A stretch of 64,000 nucleotides of DNA, from the NCBI RefSeq assembly GCF_017874715.1, contig NZ_JAGGLR010000001.1, positions 682,001-746,000 of the forward strand, written 5' to 3'. Shown piece by piece: positions 54,284-62,393 of this stretch (position 1 is the stretch's first letter; every line of letters starts with the position of its first letter). A program made the position numbers and the translations under genes. Below the pieces are notes generated by a model. It did no database searches. It had not been told where the DNA came from and worked only from the letters and a program-made list of their open reading frames with translations. This DNA comes from Streptomyces iranensis. GTDB lineage: Bacteria; Actinomycetota; Actinomycetes; Streptomycetales; Streptomycetaceae.

Positions 54284-55123
54284 TTGAACATCCGCTCGCT
54301 CACTCGAGGCGACGGCGTGGTGATCGGAGCAGCGGTGTTGCTGTTCATCGCCTCCTTCCTCGACTTCTACACCAACGACTGCGGCGGCAGCAGCTTCTGC
54401 CAGGACGCCGGTGTGAACGGATGGAAGTCCACCTTCTTCCCCGTACTGCCGTCGATCTTCCTTGCCGGCCTGATCGCCGCGGCGCTCATCGTCTCCGCGC
54501 GTTTCCAGCCCGCGGGCCGCAACCTCTTCGGTCTCTCACTCGAGCAGTGGGGCTCGGCGCTCGCGGTCTTCGCGGCCTGGAGCTCGCTGTGGACGATCAT
54601 CGGTGGCCCGGACGGAGTCGACAAGGGCGTCGGGCAGATCCTCGGCCTGATCGCCACCCTGGCGATGGCGGCCGTCGCGCTGCTCACCCAGCGCGTCCCG
54701 GCTCTCAAGGCCCCGCTGATGAACGCCTCCGGCCCGGCCCCGTCCCCGTACGGCGCCCAGGGCCCGCAGCCGGGGTACGGCTACCCGGGTCCGGGCGGTG
54801 CCCAGCCCGGCGCCCCCGCGCCGTACGGCGCCCCCCAGCCCGGCCAGCCCGGCCAGCCGCAGCCCGGCCAGCCCTTCGGCGGTCAGCAGGCTCCGGCCCC
54901 CACCCCGCCGGCCGCGGGTGGCGGGGACTTCGCCCCGTTCTGGTTCGCGGTGCCGGTGGCCCGCCCGCTGTACGCGGAGGACGGTTCGTCGAGCACCATC
55001 GCCGAACTGGCGCCCGGCACCTGGTACCTCGCGGTGGAGCAGCGCGGTCAGGCGCTGGTCGCCCAGACGCAGGACGGCCGCCGCGGTGTGCTGCAGGACA
55101 CCACGGGGATCCAGCGCGGCTGA
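54284..55123 (+). CDS. DUF5336-type membrane protein with Pro-rich tail
   Basis: A protein of 279 residues. Four predicted membrane helices in residues 10-145, a Pro/Gly/Gln-rich segment (PGQPGQPQPGQPFGG) and a soluble C-terminal part. TTG 54284 is the best start: AAAGGA is seven bases upstream and the family begins NIRSLTRGDGV. Common in streptomycetes near the cell-envelope; function unknown. Confidence 0.85.
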   Translation: MNIRSLTRGDGVVIGAAVLLFIASFLDFYTNDCGGSSFCQDAGVNGWKSTFFPVLPSIFLAGLIAAALIVSARFQPAGRNLFGLSLEQWGSALAVFAAWSSLWTIIGGPDGVDKGVGQILGLIATLAMAAVALLTQRVPALKAPLMNASGPAPSPYGAQGPQPGYGYPGPGGAQPGAPAPYGAPQPGQPGQPQPGQPFGGQQAPAPTPPAAGGGDFAPFWFAVPVARPLYAEDGSSSTIAELAPGTWYLAVEQRGQALVAQTQDGRRGVLQDTTGIQRG

Positions 55124-55175
55124 CACACCCGCGCGCATCGCATGACACGCATGGGTGCGTCGCATGACGCACCCA

Positions 55176-55210
55176 CGGCCCCTCGCCCGAAACGCTCGGG
55201 CGAGGGGCCG
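55176..55210 (+). terminator. Strong terminator hairpin
   Basis: Perfect 14-bp stem CGGCCCCTCGCCCG / CGGGCGAGGGGCCG with a 7-base loop, 53 bp after the DUF5336 gene. No U-run. Confidence 0.85.
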
Positions 55211-55310
55211 TTGCCATGTGCGGCCCCGGCCCGTACAGTCCGGCCGGTGTACGGCTGACGTGCCGTCAGCCGCCATTCTCCACCCTGTCCGGCGGAACGA
55301 GGGGGCTTCC

Positions 55311-56321
55311 ATGCGGCTCGGTCTGGCGCTCGGCTACTGGGGCCGCGGCCCCGACCCCCGCCATCTGGAGCTCGCCCAGGAGGCGGAGCGGCTGGGCTAC
55401 CACTCGGTGTGGACCGCCGAGTCCTGGGGCTCGGACGCCTTCACCCCGCTCACCTGGCTCGCCGCCCACACCACCCGGATCGCGCTCGGCACGGCGGTCG
55501 CGCAGATGGCCGCCCGCACCCCCACCGCCACCGCGATGCAGGCGCTCACCCTGGACCATCTCTCCGGCGGCCGGATGATGCTGGGGCTGGGGCTGTCCGG
55601 ACCGCAGGTGGTCGAGGGCTGGTACGGACGCCCGTTCCCCAAGAGCCCGCTGACGGCGACCCGGGAGTATGTCGAGGTCATCCGGCAGGTGCTGGACCGC
55701 GAGGCACCGGTGCGGCTCGACGGGCGCTACCACCCGCACCCCTACGCCGGTCCGGACGCCACCGGTCTCGGCAAACCCCTCAAGCCCATCGTCCATCCGC
55801 TGCGCGCCGACCTCCCGGTGCTGCTCGGGGCGGAAGGGCCCAAGAACATCGCACAGACCGTGCGCATCGCCGACGGCTGGCTGCCGCTGTACTGGTCGCC
55901 GTCGCGGACTGAGCTCTACCAGGCGGCGCTGGCCGACGCCCGGGACGGCTTCATGGTGGCGCCGATGACACAGGTGCGGGTGTGTACCGATGTGGCGGAG
56001 GGGCTGAAGCCGGTCAAGGCGATGCTCGGCTTCTACATCGGCGGAATGGGCCACTCGGCCCGGAACTTCCACGCCGATCTGATGGCCCGCTTCGGCTACG
56101 AGGCCGAGGCGCGCCGGGTGCAGGAGCTGTTCCTGGCGGGGCGGCGCGGAGAGGCGATCGAGGCCGTGCCGGACGCCTTCGCCGATGAGATCTCGCTGGT
56201 CGGGCCGCGTGAGCGGATCGCGGAGCGGCTGGAGCTGTGGCGCAAGGGCCCGATCACGGATCTGCTGGCGCTGGCGCCGGACCTCCGGACGCTGCGGGTG
56301 CTTGCGGAGTTGGCGGGCTGA
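55311..56321 (+). CDS. LLM-class F420-dependent oxidoreductase
   Basis: A luciferase-like TIM barrel of 336 residues. LGLALGYWGRGPDP at the start, SVWTAESWGSDAFTPL, LGTAVAQMAARTPTATAM and GGRMMLGLGLSGPQVVEGWYG are family landmarks for F420H2-dependent enzymes. ATG 55311. Substrate unknown; such enzymes reduce or oxidise cofactors and lipids in actinomycetes. Confidence 0.92.
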   Translation: MRLGLALGYWGRGPDPRHLELAQEAERLGYHSVWTAESWGSDAFTPLTWLAAHTTRIALGTAVAQMAARTPTATAMQALTLDHLSGGRMMLGLGLSGPQVVEGWYGRPFPKSPLTATREYVEVIRQVLDREAPVRLDGRYHPHPYAGPDATGLGKPLKPIVHPLRADLPVLLGAEGPKNIAQTVRIADGWLPLYWSPSRTELYQAALADARDGFMVAPMTQVRVCTDVAEGLKPVKAMLGFYIGGMGHSARNFHADLMARFGYEAEARRVQELFLAGRRGEAIEAVPDAFADEISLVGPRERIAERLELWRKGPITDLLALAPDLRTLRVLAELAG

Positions 56322-56353
56322 AACGCGGTCTGAAACGCGGTCTGAAGCGCAGT
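56318..56353. repeat. Three copies of a 12-bp unit
   Basis: CTGAAACGCGGT twice and CTGAAGCGCAGT once, at the stop codon of the oxidoreductase gene. Confidence 0.75.
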
Positions 56354-56422
56354 CTGAAGGGCGTCGTACGGGTGCGCGGCCGCGCTGGGTTTGGCTTCGC
56401 TTCGCGGGGCAACACGTGAGGC

Positions 56423-56716
56423 ATGTCACGAAGTTATCGCCACGGAAGCAACCAGGCGGCGACCGTCGTGGCGGTCGTCGCGGACGTCATGGCCGTCATC
56501 CTCGGCCTCTGGATCCTGTTCGCCCTGCTCGACGCCAACCGGGCCAATGACCTCGTCACGGTGGTCCATGATGCGGCGAGCTGGCTCGCGAGCTGGTCCC
56601 ATGACCTCTTCACGATGGACACGGACTGGCTCCGGACCGTCCTCAACTACGGCCTCCCGGCCGTGGTGTACCTCTTCATCGGCCACGCCATCGCCGGCCG
56701 GCTCCGCCGCGGCTAG
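56423..56716 (+). CDS. Small two-helix membrane protein
   Basis: A protein of 97 residues with hydrophobic helices at about 12-37 and 74-90, separated by a polar loop (HDAASWLASWSHDLFTMDTDW). Resembles a widespread streptomycete small membrane family. ATG 56423. Function unknown. Confidence 0.82.
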   Translation: MSRSYRHGSNQAATVVAVVADVMAVILGLWILFALLDANRANDLVTVVHDAASWLASWSHDLFTMDTDWLRTVLNYGLPAVVYLFIGHAIAGRLRRG

Positions 56717-56738
56717 GGGATATCCGGCGGTTCATGGC

Positions 56739-56984
56739 GCCTGCGGCGAGCTATTCCCCTACCCGCCCCTTCCCGAAACTGGGGCTCCGCCCCAGACCCC
56801 AGGGGTCCTGGTGGCGCCCCGAAGGGGCGCGGGGAACTGCGCGACCAGCCACGACGGCGCCGCGGATGATCGACGGCTTGGCGAGGCACTTCCAGCGGGG
56901 TCTGGGGCGAAGCCCCCCACGCGGCGGAGCCGCATATCGGCAGGTGTCGGGAAGGGGCGGGGAGGGGAACAACTCGCCGCAGGC
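56739..56984. repeat. 246-bp interspersed element with 42-bp inverted ends
   Basis: The left end starts GCCTGCGGCGAGC at 56739; the right end (56943-56984) is its inverted copy with about 38 of 42 matches. Inside, GGGGCTCCGCCCCAGACCCC and GGGGTCTGGGGCGAAGCCCC also face each other, so the whole could fold on itself. It sits between convergent genes and has no coding part. Looks like a streptomycete MITE-like repeat. Confidence 0.8.
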
Positions 56985-57008
56985 GTCACCCCACCCGGAC
57001 AGCACAAC

Positions 57009-58109
57009 CTAGGCGCAGCAGTCCGAGTCCAAGCCTCGCGGCAGGCGCTCGCCGCCGAAGACGGCCGTGGTCGCCTCGTCGCCGCCCAGCGCCGCCACGG
57101 CGAGCAGCAGCGACCCGGCCGTCCAGGTGGTGCGCTCCTCCGGCCAGACCGCGTCGTCCTCGAAGACGTAGCCGGTCCAGTACATGCCGTCCTCGGCGCG
57201 CAGCGTCGGCTGGATCCACCGCAGGATGTCCACGGCGCGGTCGGACTCCCCCATCGCCCAGAGCGCGAGCGCCAGTTCGCAGCTCTCGCCGCCGGTGACC
57301 CAGGGGTTGGGCGAGACACAGCGCACCCCGAGCCCAGGGACCACGAAGCGGTCCCAGCCCTCCTCGATGCGCTCCTTGGCGGCGGCGCCGGTGACCGCGC
57401 CGCCGAGGACCGGGTAGTACCAGTCCATCGAGTAGCGGTGCTTGTCCAGGAACCGCTCGGGGTGGTGGCGTATGGCATGGCCGAGCAGCCCGGCCGACAG
57501 CTCCCAGTCGGGCTGGGGCTCCTCGCGGTGCTCCGCGATGGCCAGGGCGCAGCGCAGCGCCTGGTAGACGGAGGAGGAGCCGGTCAGCAGGGCGTCGGGG
57601 TCCACGGTGCCGTCGGCGCGGTGCCGCCAGCCGATCTGGCCGCCGCTCTGCTGCAGCCCGAGCACGAACTCGATGGCGGCGAAGACGGTGGGCCAGATCT
57701 GGTCGAGGAAGGTGTCGTCGCCCGTGGAGAGGTAGTGGTGCCAGGCGCCGACCGCCACGTAGGCGCAGAAGTTGGACTCCCGGCCGCGGTCGGTGGGGTC
57801 GGCGGCGGCCACGCCGTCCGGGGTGTCGGGGTAGGCCGCGTACCAGGAGCCGTCGGGGTTCTGGTGCCGGGCCAGCCAGCGGTAGGCGGCCGTGGCGCGC
57901 TCGTGCTCGCCCGCCGCGTCCAGCGCCATCGCGGACTCGATGTGGTCCCAGGGGTCGAGGTGGTGGCCGCGGAACCACGGTATGGCGCCGTCCGCGCGCT
58001 GGACGGCGGCGATGCCCTCCACCGTGCGCAGCACCTGCTCGGGGCTGAGCACCCCGGGCAGCGCGAGCCGTTCGGTGCGGGGGCCGGGGCGCGGTCCGAG
58101 CGCGGTCAC
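57009..58109 (-). CDS. Prenyltransferase/squalene-cyclase-fold protein
   Basis: A protein of 366 residues with alpha-toroid repeats of the terpenoid cyclase/prenyltransferase fold (HQNPDGSWYAAYPDTPDG, DRYSMDWYYPVLGG, EDGMYWTGYVFEDD). The DxDD cyclase motif is not visible, so cyclase action is doubtful. Ends CCA. Overlaps the methyltransferase gene by 4 bp, forming an operon with the glycosyltransferase. Possibly assembles a lipid-linked surface molecule. Confidence 0.88.
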   Translation of the reverse strand: MTALGPRPGPRTERLALPGVLSPEQVLRTVEGIAAVQRADGAIPWFRGHHLDPWDHIESAMALDAAGEHERATAAYRWLARHQNPDGSWYAAYPDTPDGVAAADPTDRGRESNFCAYVAVGAWHHYLSTGDDTFLDQIWPTVFAAIEFVLGLQQSGGQIGWRHRADGTVDPDALLTGSSSVYQALRCALAIAEHREEPQPDWELSAGLLGHAIRHHPERFLDKHRYSMDWYYPVLGGAVTGAAAKERIEEGWDRFVVPGLGVRCVSPNPWVTGGESCELALALWAMGESDRAVDILRWIQPTLRAEDGMYWTGYVFEDDAVWPEERTTWTAGSLLLAVAALGGDEATTAVFGGERLPRGLDSDCCA

Positions 58110-58840
58110 GCCCGGTCCTCACGCGGTGTGTGGGGCTTGGTCGCGTACGCCACGAAGCTCTTGCCGATGACAGGGTTCAGGGCGCGCTCGGCGAGCCGCG
58201 TGGCCAGCGGCTTCTTCATGATGTCCCACACCAGCAGCTGGTGGTACGCGCGCACCGGGAGCGCCTTGTCGTTGTCCACCCCGAAGGCGCACTTGAGCCA
58301 CCAGTAGGGGCTGTGCAGCGCGTGGGCGTGGTGGGTGCCGTACGGCCGCAGCCCGGCCTCGCGCATCTTCTCCAGCAGCTCGTCGGCGCGGTAGATGCGG
58401 ATGTGGCCGCCCTCGACCTCGTGGTAGGCGTCCGACAGCGCCCAGCAGACCTTCTCCGGGCCGTAGCGGGGCACGGTGACGGCGATCCGGCCACCGGGCC
58501 TGAGCACCCGCACCATCTCGGCGAGCACGCCCTTGTCGTCGGGTATGTGCTCCATCACCTCGGAGATGACGACCACGTCGAAGCTGTCGTCGGGGAAGGG
58601 CAGGGCGAGGGCGTCGCCCTCCATGGCGGTGGCCGTGGCGCCCGCCGGGGCCTCACCGGCCTCCTTCATGGCGGCGAACCACTTGGCCACCTCGCGTATC
58701 TCCTCGCCGTTGCGGTCGAGCGCCACGACCTGGGCGCCGCGCCGGTAGCACTCGAAGGCGTGCCGTCCGGCGCCACAGCCGAGGTCGAGGACGCGATCGC
58801 CGGGGGCGAGGGGGAAGCGGGAGAAATCGACGGTCAGCAC
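58106..58840 (-). CDS. Class I SAM methyltransferase
   Basis: A protein of 244 residues. SAM motif VLDLGCGAGRHAFE near 18-31, then VVALDRNGEE, PFPDDSFDVVV and SEVMEHIPDDKGVLAEMVRVLRPGG. Middle gene of the glycosyltransferase/methyltransferase/prenyltransferase-fold set. C-terminal region with VRAYHQLLVWDIMKK is specific to this locus. Substrate unknown. Confidence 0.93.
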   Translation of the reverse strand: MLTVDFSRFPLAPGDRVLDLGCGAGRHAFECYRRGAQVVALDRNGEEIREVAKWFAAMKEAGEAPAGATATAMEGDALALPFPDDSFDVVVISEVMEHIPDDKGVLAEMVRVLRPGGRIAVTVPRYGPEKVCWALSDAYHEVEGGHIRIYRADELLEKMREAGLRPYGTHHAHALHSPYWWLKCAFGVDNDKALPVRAYHQLLVWDIMKKPLATRLAERALNPVIGKSFVAYATKPHTPREDRA

Positions 58841-58939
58841 GGGGGTCTGCTTTCGTCCGGCGGATTCGTGAGGCGGGAGAGGTCGGGGGCGGGAGGCGTC
58901 GGGCGGTCGGGAGGCGTCGGAACTGGGAAGGACAGGGGC

Positions 58940-60280
58940 TCAGCGGCGGGCGGCGGTCCGCGCGGCGGCGCCGATGGCCTGGCGGTACTGCTCGACGGTG
59001 CCGCGGGCGGCCTGTTCCCAGGTGAAGCGCCGCAGTACCCGTTCCCGGCCGGCCGCGCCCAGCCGCCGTCTGAGGTCGGCGTCGCCCAGCAGCCGGGTCA
59101 GGGCCGCGGCGAGCGCGTCGGCGTCGCCGGGCGGTACGGCCAGACAGGTCTCGCCGTCGGCCCCGGCGACCTCGGGTATCGCGCCGCCGGTGGTGGCGAC
59201 CAGCGGGGTGCCGGTGGCCATGGCCTCGGCGGCGGGCAGCGAGAACCCCTCGTACAGCGATGGAACGCAGGCGATCTGGGCGCCGCGCACCAGGTCCACC
59301 AGTTCGGCGTCGCTGATGCCCTTGACGAACTCGACGGCGTCCTCGAGCCCGTGGCGCGCCATGGTGGTGGCCACCGGCCCCTCCTCCGGCCGCTTGCCGA
59401 CGACGACCAGATGCGCCTCGGGGTTCTCGGTGCGGACCTTGGCGAGCGCCTCGATCAGATACACCAGGCCCTTGAGCGGTACGTCCGCGCTGGAGGTGGT
59501 GACGATGCGGCCGGGGGTCTCCGGGACGGCGGGGTCGGGCGAGAACAGGCCGGTGTCCGCGCCGATGTGCACCACATGGATCCGGTCCGGCCGCACCCCG
59601 AGGTCCTCCGCGATCTCCCGGCGGGAGGAGCCGGAGACGGTGAGCACCGAGGGCAGCCGCCGGGCCACCCGCTTCTGCATCCGGGTGAAGCCGTACCAGC
59701 GGCGCACGGAGAACCGGCGCTTCCAGCCGTCGGCGGCGTCCAGCTCCAGCCGGCGGTCGACGGTGATCGGGTGGTGGATGGTGGTCACCAGCGGGAAGCC
59801 GAGCTTCTCCAGGCCCAGCAGCCCGTAGCCCAGGGTCTGGTTGTCGTGGACGACGTCGAACCGGCCGGGGCGCGCGGCGAGATGACGGCGGGCGCGCAGG
59901 CTGAAGGTGAGCGGCTCGGGAAAGCCGCCGGTCCACATGGTGGAGACCTCCAGGGCGTCGATCCAGTCCCGGTACTCATCCCGCCGGGGGGTGCGGAACG
60001 GGTCGGGCTGGCGGTAGAGGTCCAGGCTGGGGAGTTCGGTGAGGGTGACGCCCTCGTCGGTGTCGAGCACCGGGTACGGCTGGGCGCCGATGACCTCGAC
60101 GGTGTGGCCGAGCCGGGCGAGTTCGCGGGAGAGATGGCGCACATAGACGCCCTGGCCCCCGCAGAACGGATTCCCCTTGTAGCTGAGCAGCGCGATGCGC
60201 AGTGGCCGTTCATCGGTGGCGGTGGGGGGTGCTGCTCGAAGCGGGTCGGCCCCGGTCTCCTGCGCGGCCTCTGCGGTCAC
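58940..60280 (-). CDS. GT4-family glycosyltransferase
   Basis: GT-B enzyme of 446 residues. N-terminal KGNPFCGGQGVYVRHLSREL is the usual glycine-rich start; the donor lobe has ADVPLKGLVYLIEAL and EGFSLPAAEAMATGTPLVAT with paired glutamates. First gene of the operon. A KstR-type site lies 55 bp before its start. Sugar and acceptor unknown. Confidence 0.94.
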   Translation of the reverse strand: MTAEAAQETGADPLRAAPPTATDERPLRIALLSYKGNPFCGGQGVYVRHLSRELARLGHTVEVIGAQPYPVLDTDEGVTLTELPSLDLYRQPDPFRTPRRDEYRDWIDALEVSTMWTGGFPEPLTFSLRARRHLAARPGRFDVVHDNQTLGYGLLGLEKLGFPLVTTIHHPITVDRRLELDAADGWKRRFSVRRWYGFTRMQKRVARRLPSVLTVSGSSRREIAEDLGVRPDRIHVVHIGADTGLFSPDPAVPETPGRIVTTSSADVPLKGLVYLIEALAKVRTENPEAHLVVVGKRPEEGPVATTMARHGLEDAVEFVKGISDAELVDLVRGAQIACVPSLYEGFSLPAAEAMATGTPLVATTGGAIPEVAGADGETCLAVPPGDADALAAALTRLLGDADLRRRLGAAGRERVLRRFTWEQAARGTVEQYRQAIGAAARTAARR

Positions 60281-60334
60281 TCGCGCCCCCTCCTTGGTGC
60301 AGTTCAGCGGGAGCGTATCCGCTTCCGTTTATCT

Positions 60335-60348
60335 AGAACAAGTTTCAC
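60335..60348. promoter_or_regulatory. KstR-type operator TAGAACAAGTTTCA
   Basis: Fits TNNAACNNGTTNNA. It is 55 bp before the glycosyltransferase start, so this operon may be in the regulon. Confidence 0.7.
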
Positions 60349-60570
60349 TAACGCATCCCCTGAGGAGTCACGAAGATACCTGCCCCGGGTGACCTCTCCA
60401 GGGCCGGGGCAGGTGATCCCTACCACTCGGTAGCCGGGACGTTCGGGAGAAGTTGGCGACGGGGGTGTGCGCCGGGTGCGGCCCCCGCCGACGCGACCGC
60501 GAGCGCCGCTCAACAGCAACCTGCCTCAACTGCGCGGACCCGGGCGCTTCGGGGAGGACCCGCGCTAGCC

Positions 60571-60584
60571 TAGAACGAGTTCCA
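60571..60584. promoter_or_regulatory. KstR-type operator TAGAACGAGTTCCA
   Basis: Fits TNNAACNNGTTNNA, 90 bp before kstR. Probable autoregulation site. Confidence 0.75.
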
Positions 60585-60673
60585 GTGACTCGCAGGCCCA
60601 GGACGGTCCTGTCATCATGCACGATGTCCGCTTGTCGCCGACCCGCAGACGCAACACATTCGAAGTGGGACAA

Positions 60674-61288
60674 ATGACCGCAGAAGTCAAGCCGGCCGCC
60701 CTGCAGCTGACCGAGCGGCAGGAGGCGCGCCGCCGGCGCATCCTGCACGCCAGCGCCCGGCTGGCCAGCCGAGGCGGCTTCGACGCGGTCCAGATGCGCG
60801 AGGTCGCGGAGAACTCCGGAGTGGCGCTCGGCACCCTCTACCGCTACTTCCCCTCCAAGGTCCATCTACTGGTCGCCACGATGCAGGATCAGCTGCAGCA
60901 CATGCACGAGACGCTGCGCAAGCGGCCGCCGACCGAGGAGGAACCGGCCGCCCGGGTCGCCCAGACGCTGATGCGCGCCTTCCGCGCGCTGCAGCGCGAA
61001 CCCCATCTGGCCGACGCGATGGTGCGCGCGCTCACCTTCGCCGACCGGTCGGTCAGCCCGGAGGTGGACACGGTCTCCCGGCTCACCACCGCGATCATCC
61101 TCGACGCGATGGGCCTGGACGAGGCCCCGACGGCCGAGCAGCTGTCGGCGGTCCGCGTCATCGAGCACACCTGGCATTCGGCGCTGATCACCTGGCTCTC
61201 GGGGCGTGCCTCGATCGCCCAGGTGAAGATCGACATCGAGACCGTCTGCCGTCTGATCGACCTCACCGCCCCCACCCCGGCCCGATAG
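60674..61288 (+). CDS. kstR: TetR repressor, KstR-like
   Basis: A protein of 204 residues. HTH GGFDAVQMREVAENSGVALGTLYRYFPSKVHLL is almost the KstR signature, and the C-terminal AMVRALTFADRSVSPEVD and WHSALITWLSGRAS also match the cholesterol-catabolism repressor, which releases DNA on binding a CoA thioester of a sterol intermediate. ATG 60674. KstR-consensus sites lie before it and elsewhere in the window. Symbol by homology. Confidence 0.88.
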   Translation: MTAEVKPAALQLTERQEARRRRILHASARLASRGGFDAVQMREVAENSGVALGTLYRYFPSKVHLLVATMQDQLQHMHETLRKRPPTEEEPAARVAQTLMRAFRALQREPHLADAMVRALTFADRSVSPEVDTVSRLTTAIILDAMGLDEAPTAEQLSAVRVIEHTWHSALITWLSGRASIAQVKIDIETVCRLIDLTAPTPAR

Positions 61289-61491
61289 CCGGACGGACGG
61301 TACATCAGGGGCGCGCACGCCAATTCCTGCGCCCCTTCGAGCTTCTGGAAAGAGTTTGTGCGCCCTCGCGCCCCCCATTGGCTCAAATTCCGCGTTCACG
61401 CCCTGCCCAATCCCGGTATTCATGAACGGCGCGCGACAGAGCGACAACGGCGCGCAACGAGAGAACGGCATCGTGGGGGGTGGAGAAGTTC

Positions 61492-62112
61492 GTGATCCGG
61501 TTACTTCTGGTACACGAGTCAGGATTGCTGCGATCGGCCCTGGCATCCGTGATAGGGGCCGAACCAGACATCGAAGCGGCCGCGTGCTCCTGGCGCGACG
61601 CGCGTAGCAGAGCCCGTTCCTTACAGCCGCAGGTGTGCGTGGTGGACACGGACAGCCCGGCGGCCGACAAGGCGGCGCGGAAGGGCGAGTGGGGGAAGTT
61701 CGTGGCATCCGCCTCTGGGGAGGGCGGGGACTGCGGACTGCTGGTGCTGGTCAACTCGGAGCGGCCGGGCCCGTTGCGCCGCGCGCATGAAGCGCGGGCG
61801 CTCGGCTACGTCGACAAGGACGCCCCGCCGCAACGGCTGATCGAGGCCATACGGCAGGTGGCGAAGAAGGAGCGGTACGTGGACGACGCGCTCGGCTACG
61901 GCTTCCTCCAGGCGGCCAAGATCCCGCTGACCGAGCGGGAGTTGGGCGTGCTGTCACTGGCCGCCGACGGCGCCTCCATACCGGAGATCGCCCGTACGCT
62001 GCATCTGTCCACCGGGACGATCCGCAACTACCTGGCCGCGATCACCCGGAAGACCGGGGCGCGCAACCGGGTGGACGCCATACGGATATCGCAGTGCGAG
62101 GGCTGGGTCTGA
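61492..62112 (+). CDS. Orphan LuxR-type response regulator with degenerate receiver
   Basis: A protein of 206 residues. The N-terminal receiver is atypical: the usual acidic pair is replaced by LLVHESG and the phosphoacceptor region reads CVVDTDSP. The C-terminal HTH is LTERELGVLSLAADGASIPEIARTL with TIRNYLAAITRKT. Two TTA codons occur (near 61501 and 61621), so translation should depend on bldA. No kinase gene nearby. GTG 61492 follows GGAGAAG. May act without phosphorylation. Confidence 0.9.
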   Translation: MIRLLLVHESGLLRSALASVIGAEPDIEAAACSWRDARSRARSLQPQVCVVDTDSPAADKAARKGEWGKFVASASGEGGDCGLLVLVNSERPGPLRRAHEARALGYVDKDAPPQRLIEAIRQVAKKERYVDDALGYGFLQAAKIPLTERELGVLSLAADGASIPEIARTLHLSTGTIRNYLAAITRKTGARNRVDAIRISQCEGWV

Positions 62113-62159
62113 TATCGCGGTACGAGGGCTGCTGAACCGGCGGGCGGCGGCCAGGAGAG

Positions 62160-62393
62160 CTACTCGTCGGGGGGAAAGACCTGTTCACCGGTTTCCGACA
62201 GCCGGATGGCGATCGCCTCGACCGGGCAGCCCTCGGCCGCCGCGAGCACCGCCTCGGAGGCGTCGGCCTCCGTCTCGACCGGATGCGACTGCCGCGCCCC
62301 GTCGAGCCGGAAGCCGCCGGGGGCGGTGCTCACGCACATCCCCGAGCCGATGCACACGCCGCGGTCCACCTCGATCCGCCAGCGGTCCCCCAT
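62160..62393 (-). CDS. [3Fe-4S]-type ferredoxin
   Basis: A protein of 77 residues. Cysteines in CIGSGMC and GCPVEAI give a 3Fe-4S site as in P450-partner ferredoxins of streptomycetes. ATG 62393 overlaps the aldehyde dehydrogenase stop (ATGA), so they are coupled. A P450 gene would be expected next to ALDH but lies outside the window if present. Confidence 0.92.
   Translation of the reverse strand: MGDRWRIEVDRGVCIGSGMCVSTAPGGFRLDGARQSHPVETEADASEAVLAAAEGCPVEAIAIRLSETGEQVFPPDE

Larger units (their letters stand above)
60281..60673. other. Divergent control region of kstR
   Basis: A 393-bp gap holding the two KstR-type sites. No gene or RNA seen. Confidence 0.6.

Noticed and set aside
52738..55167. 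An 809-residue open frame on the plus strand
   Set aside because: It starts inside the 14-bp minisatellite and continues out of frame through the amidase and DUF5336 genes.
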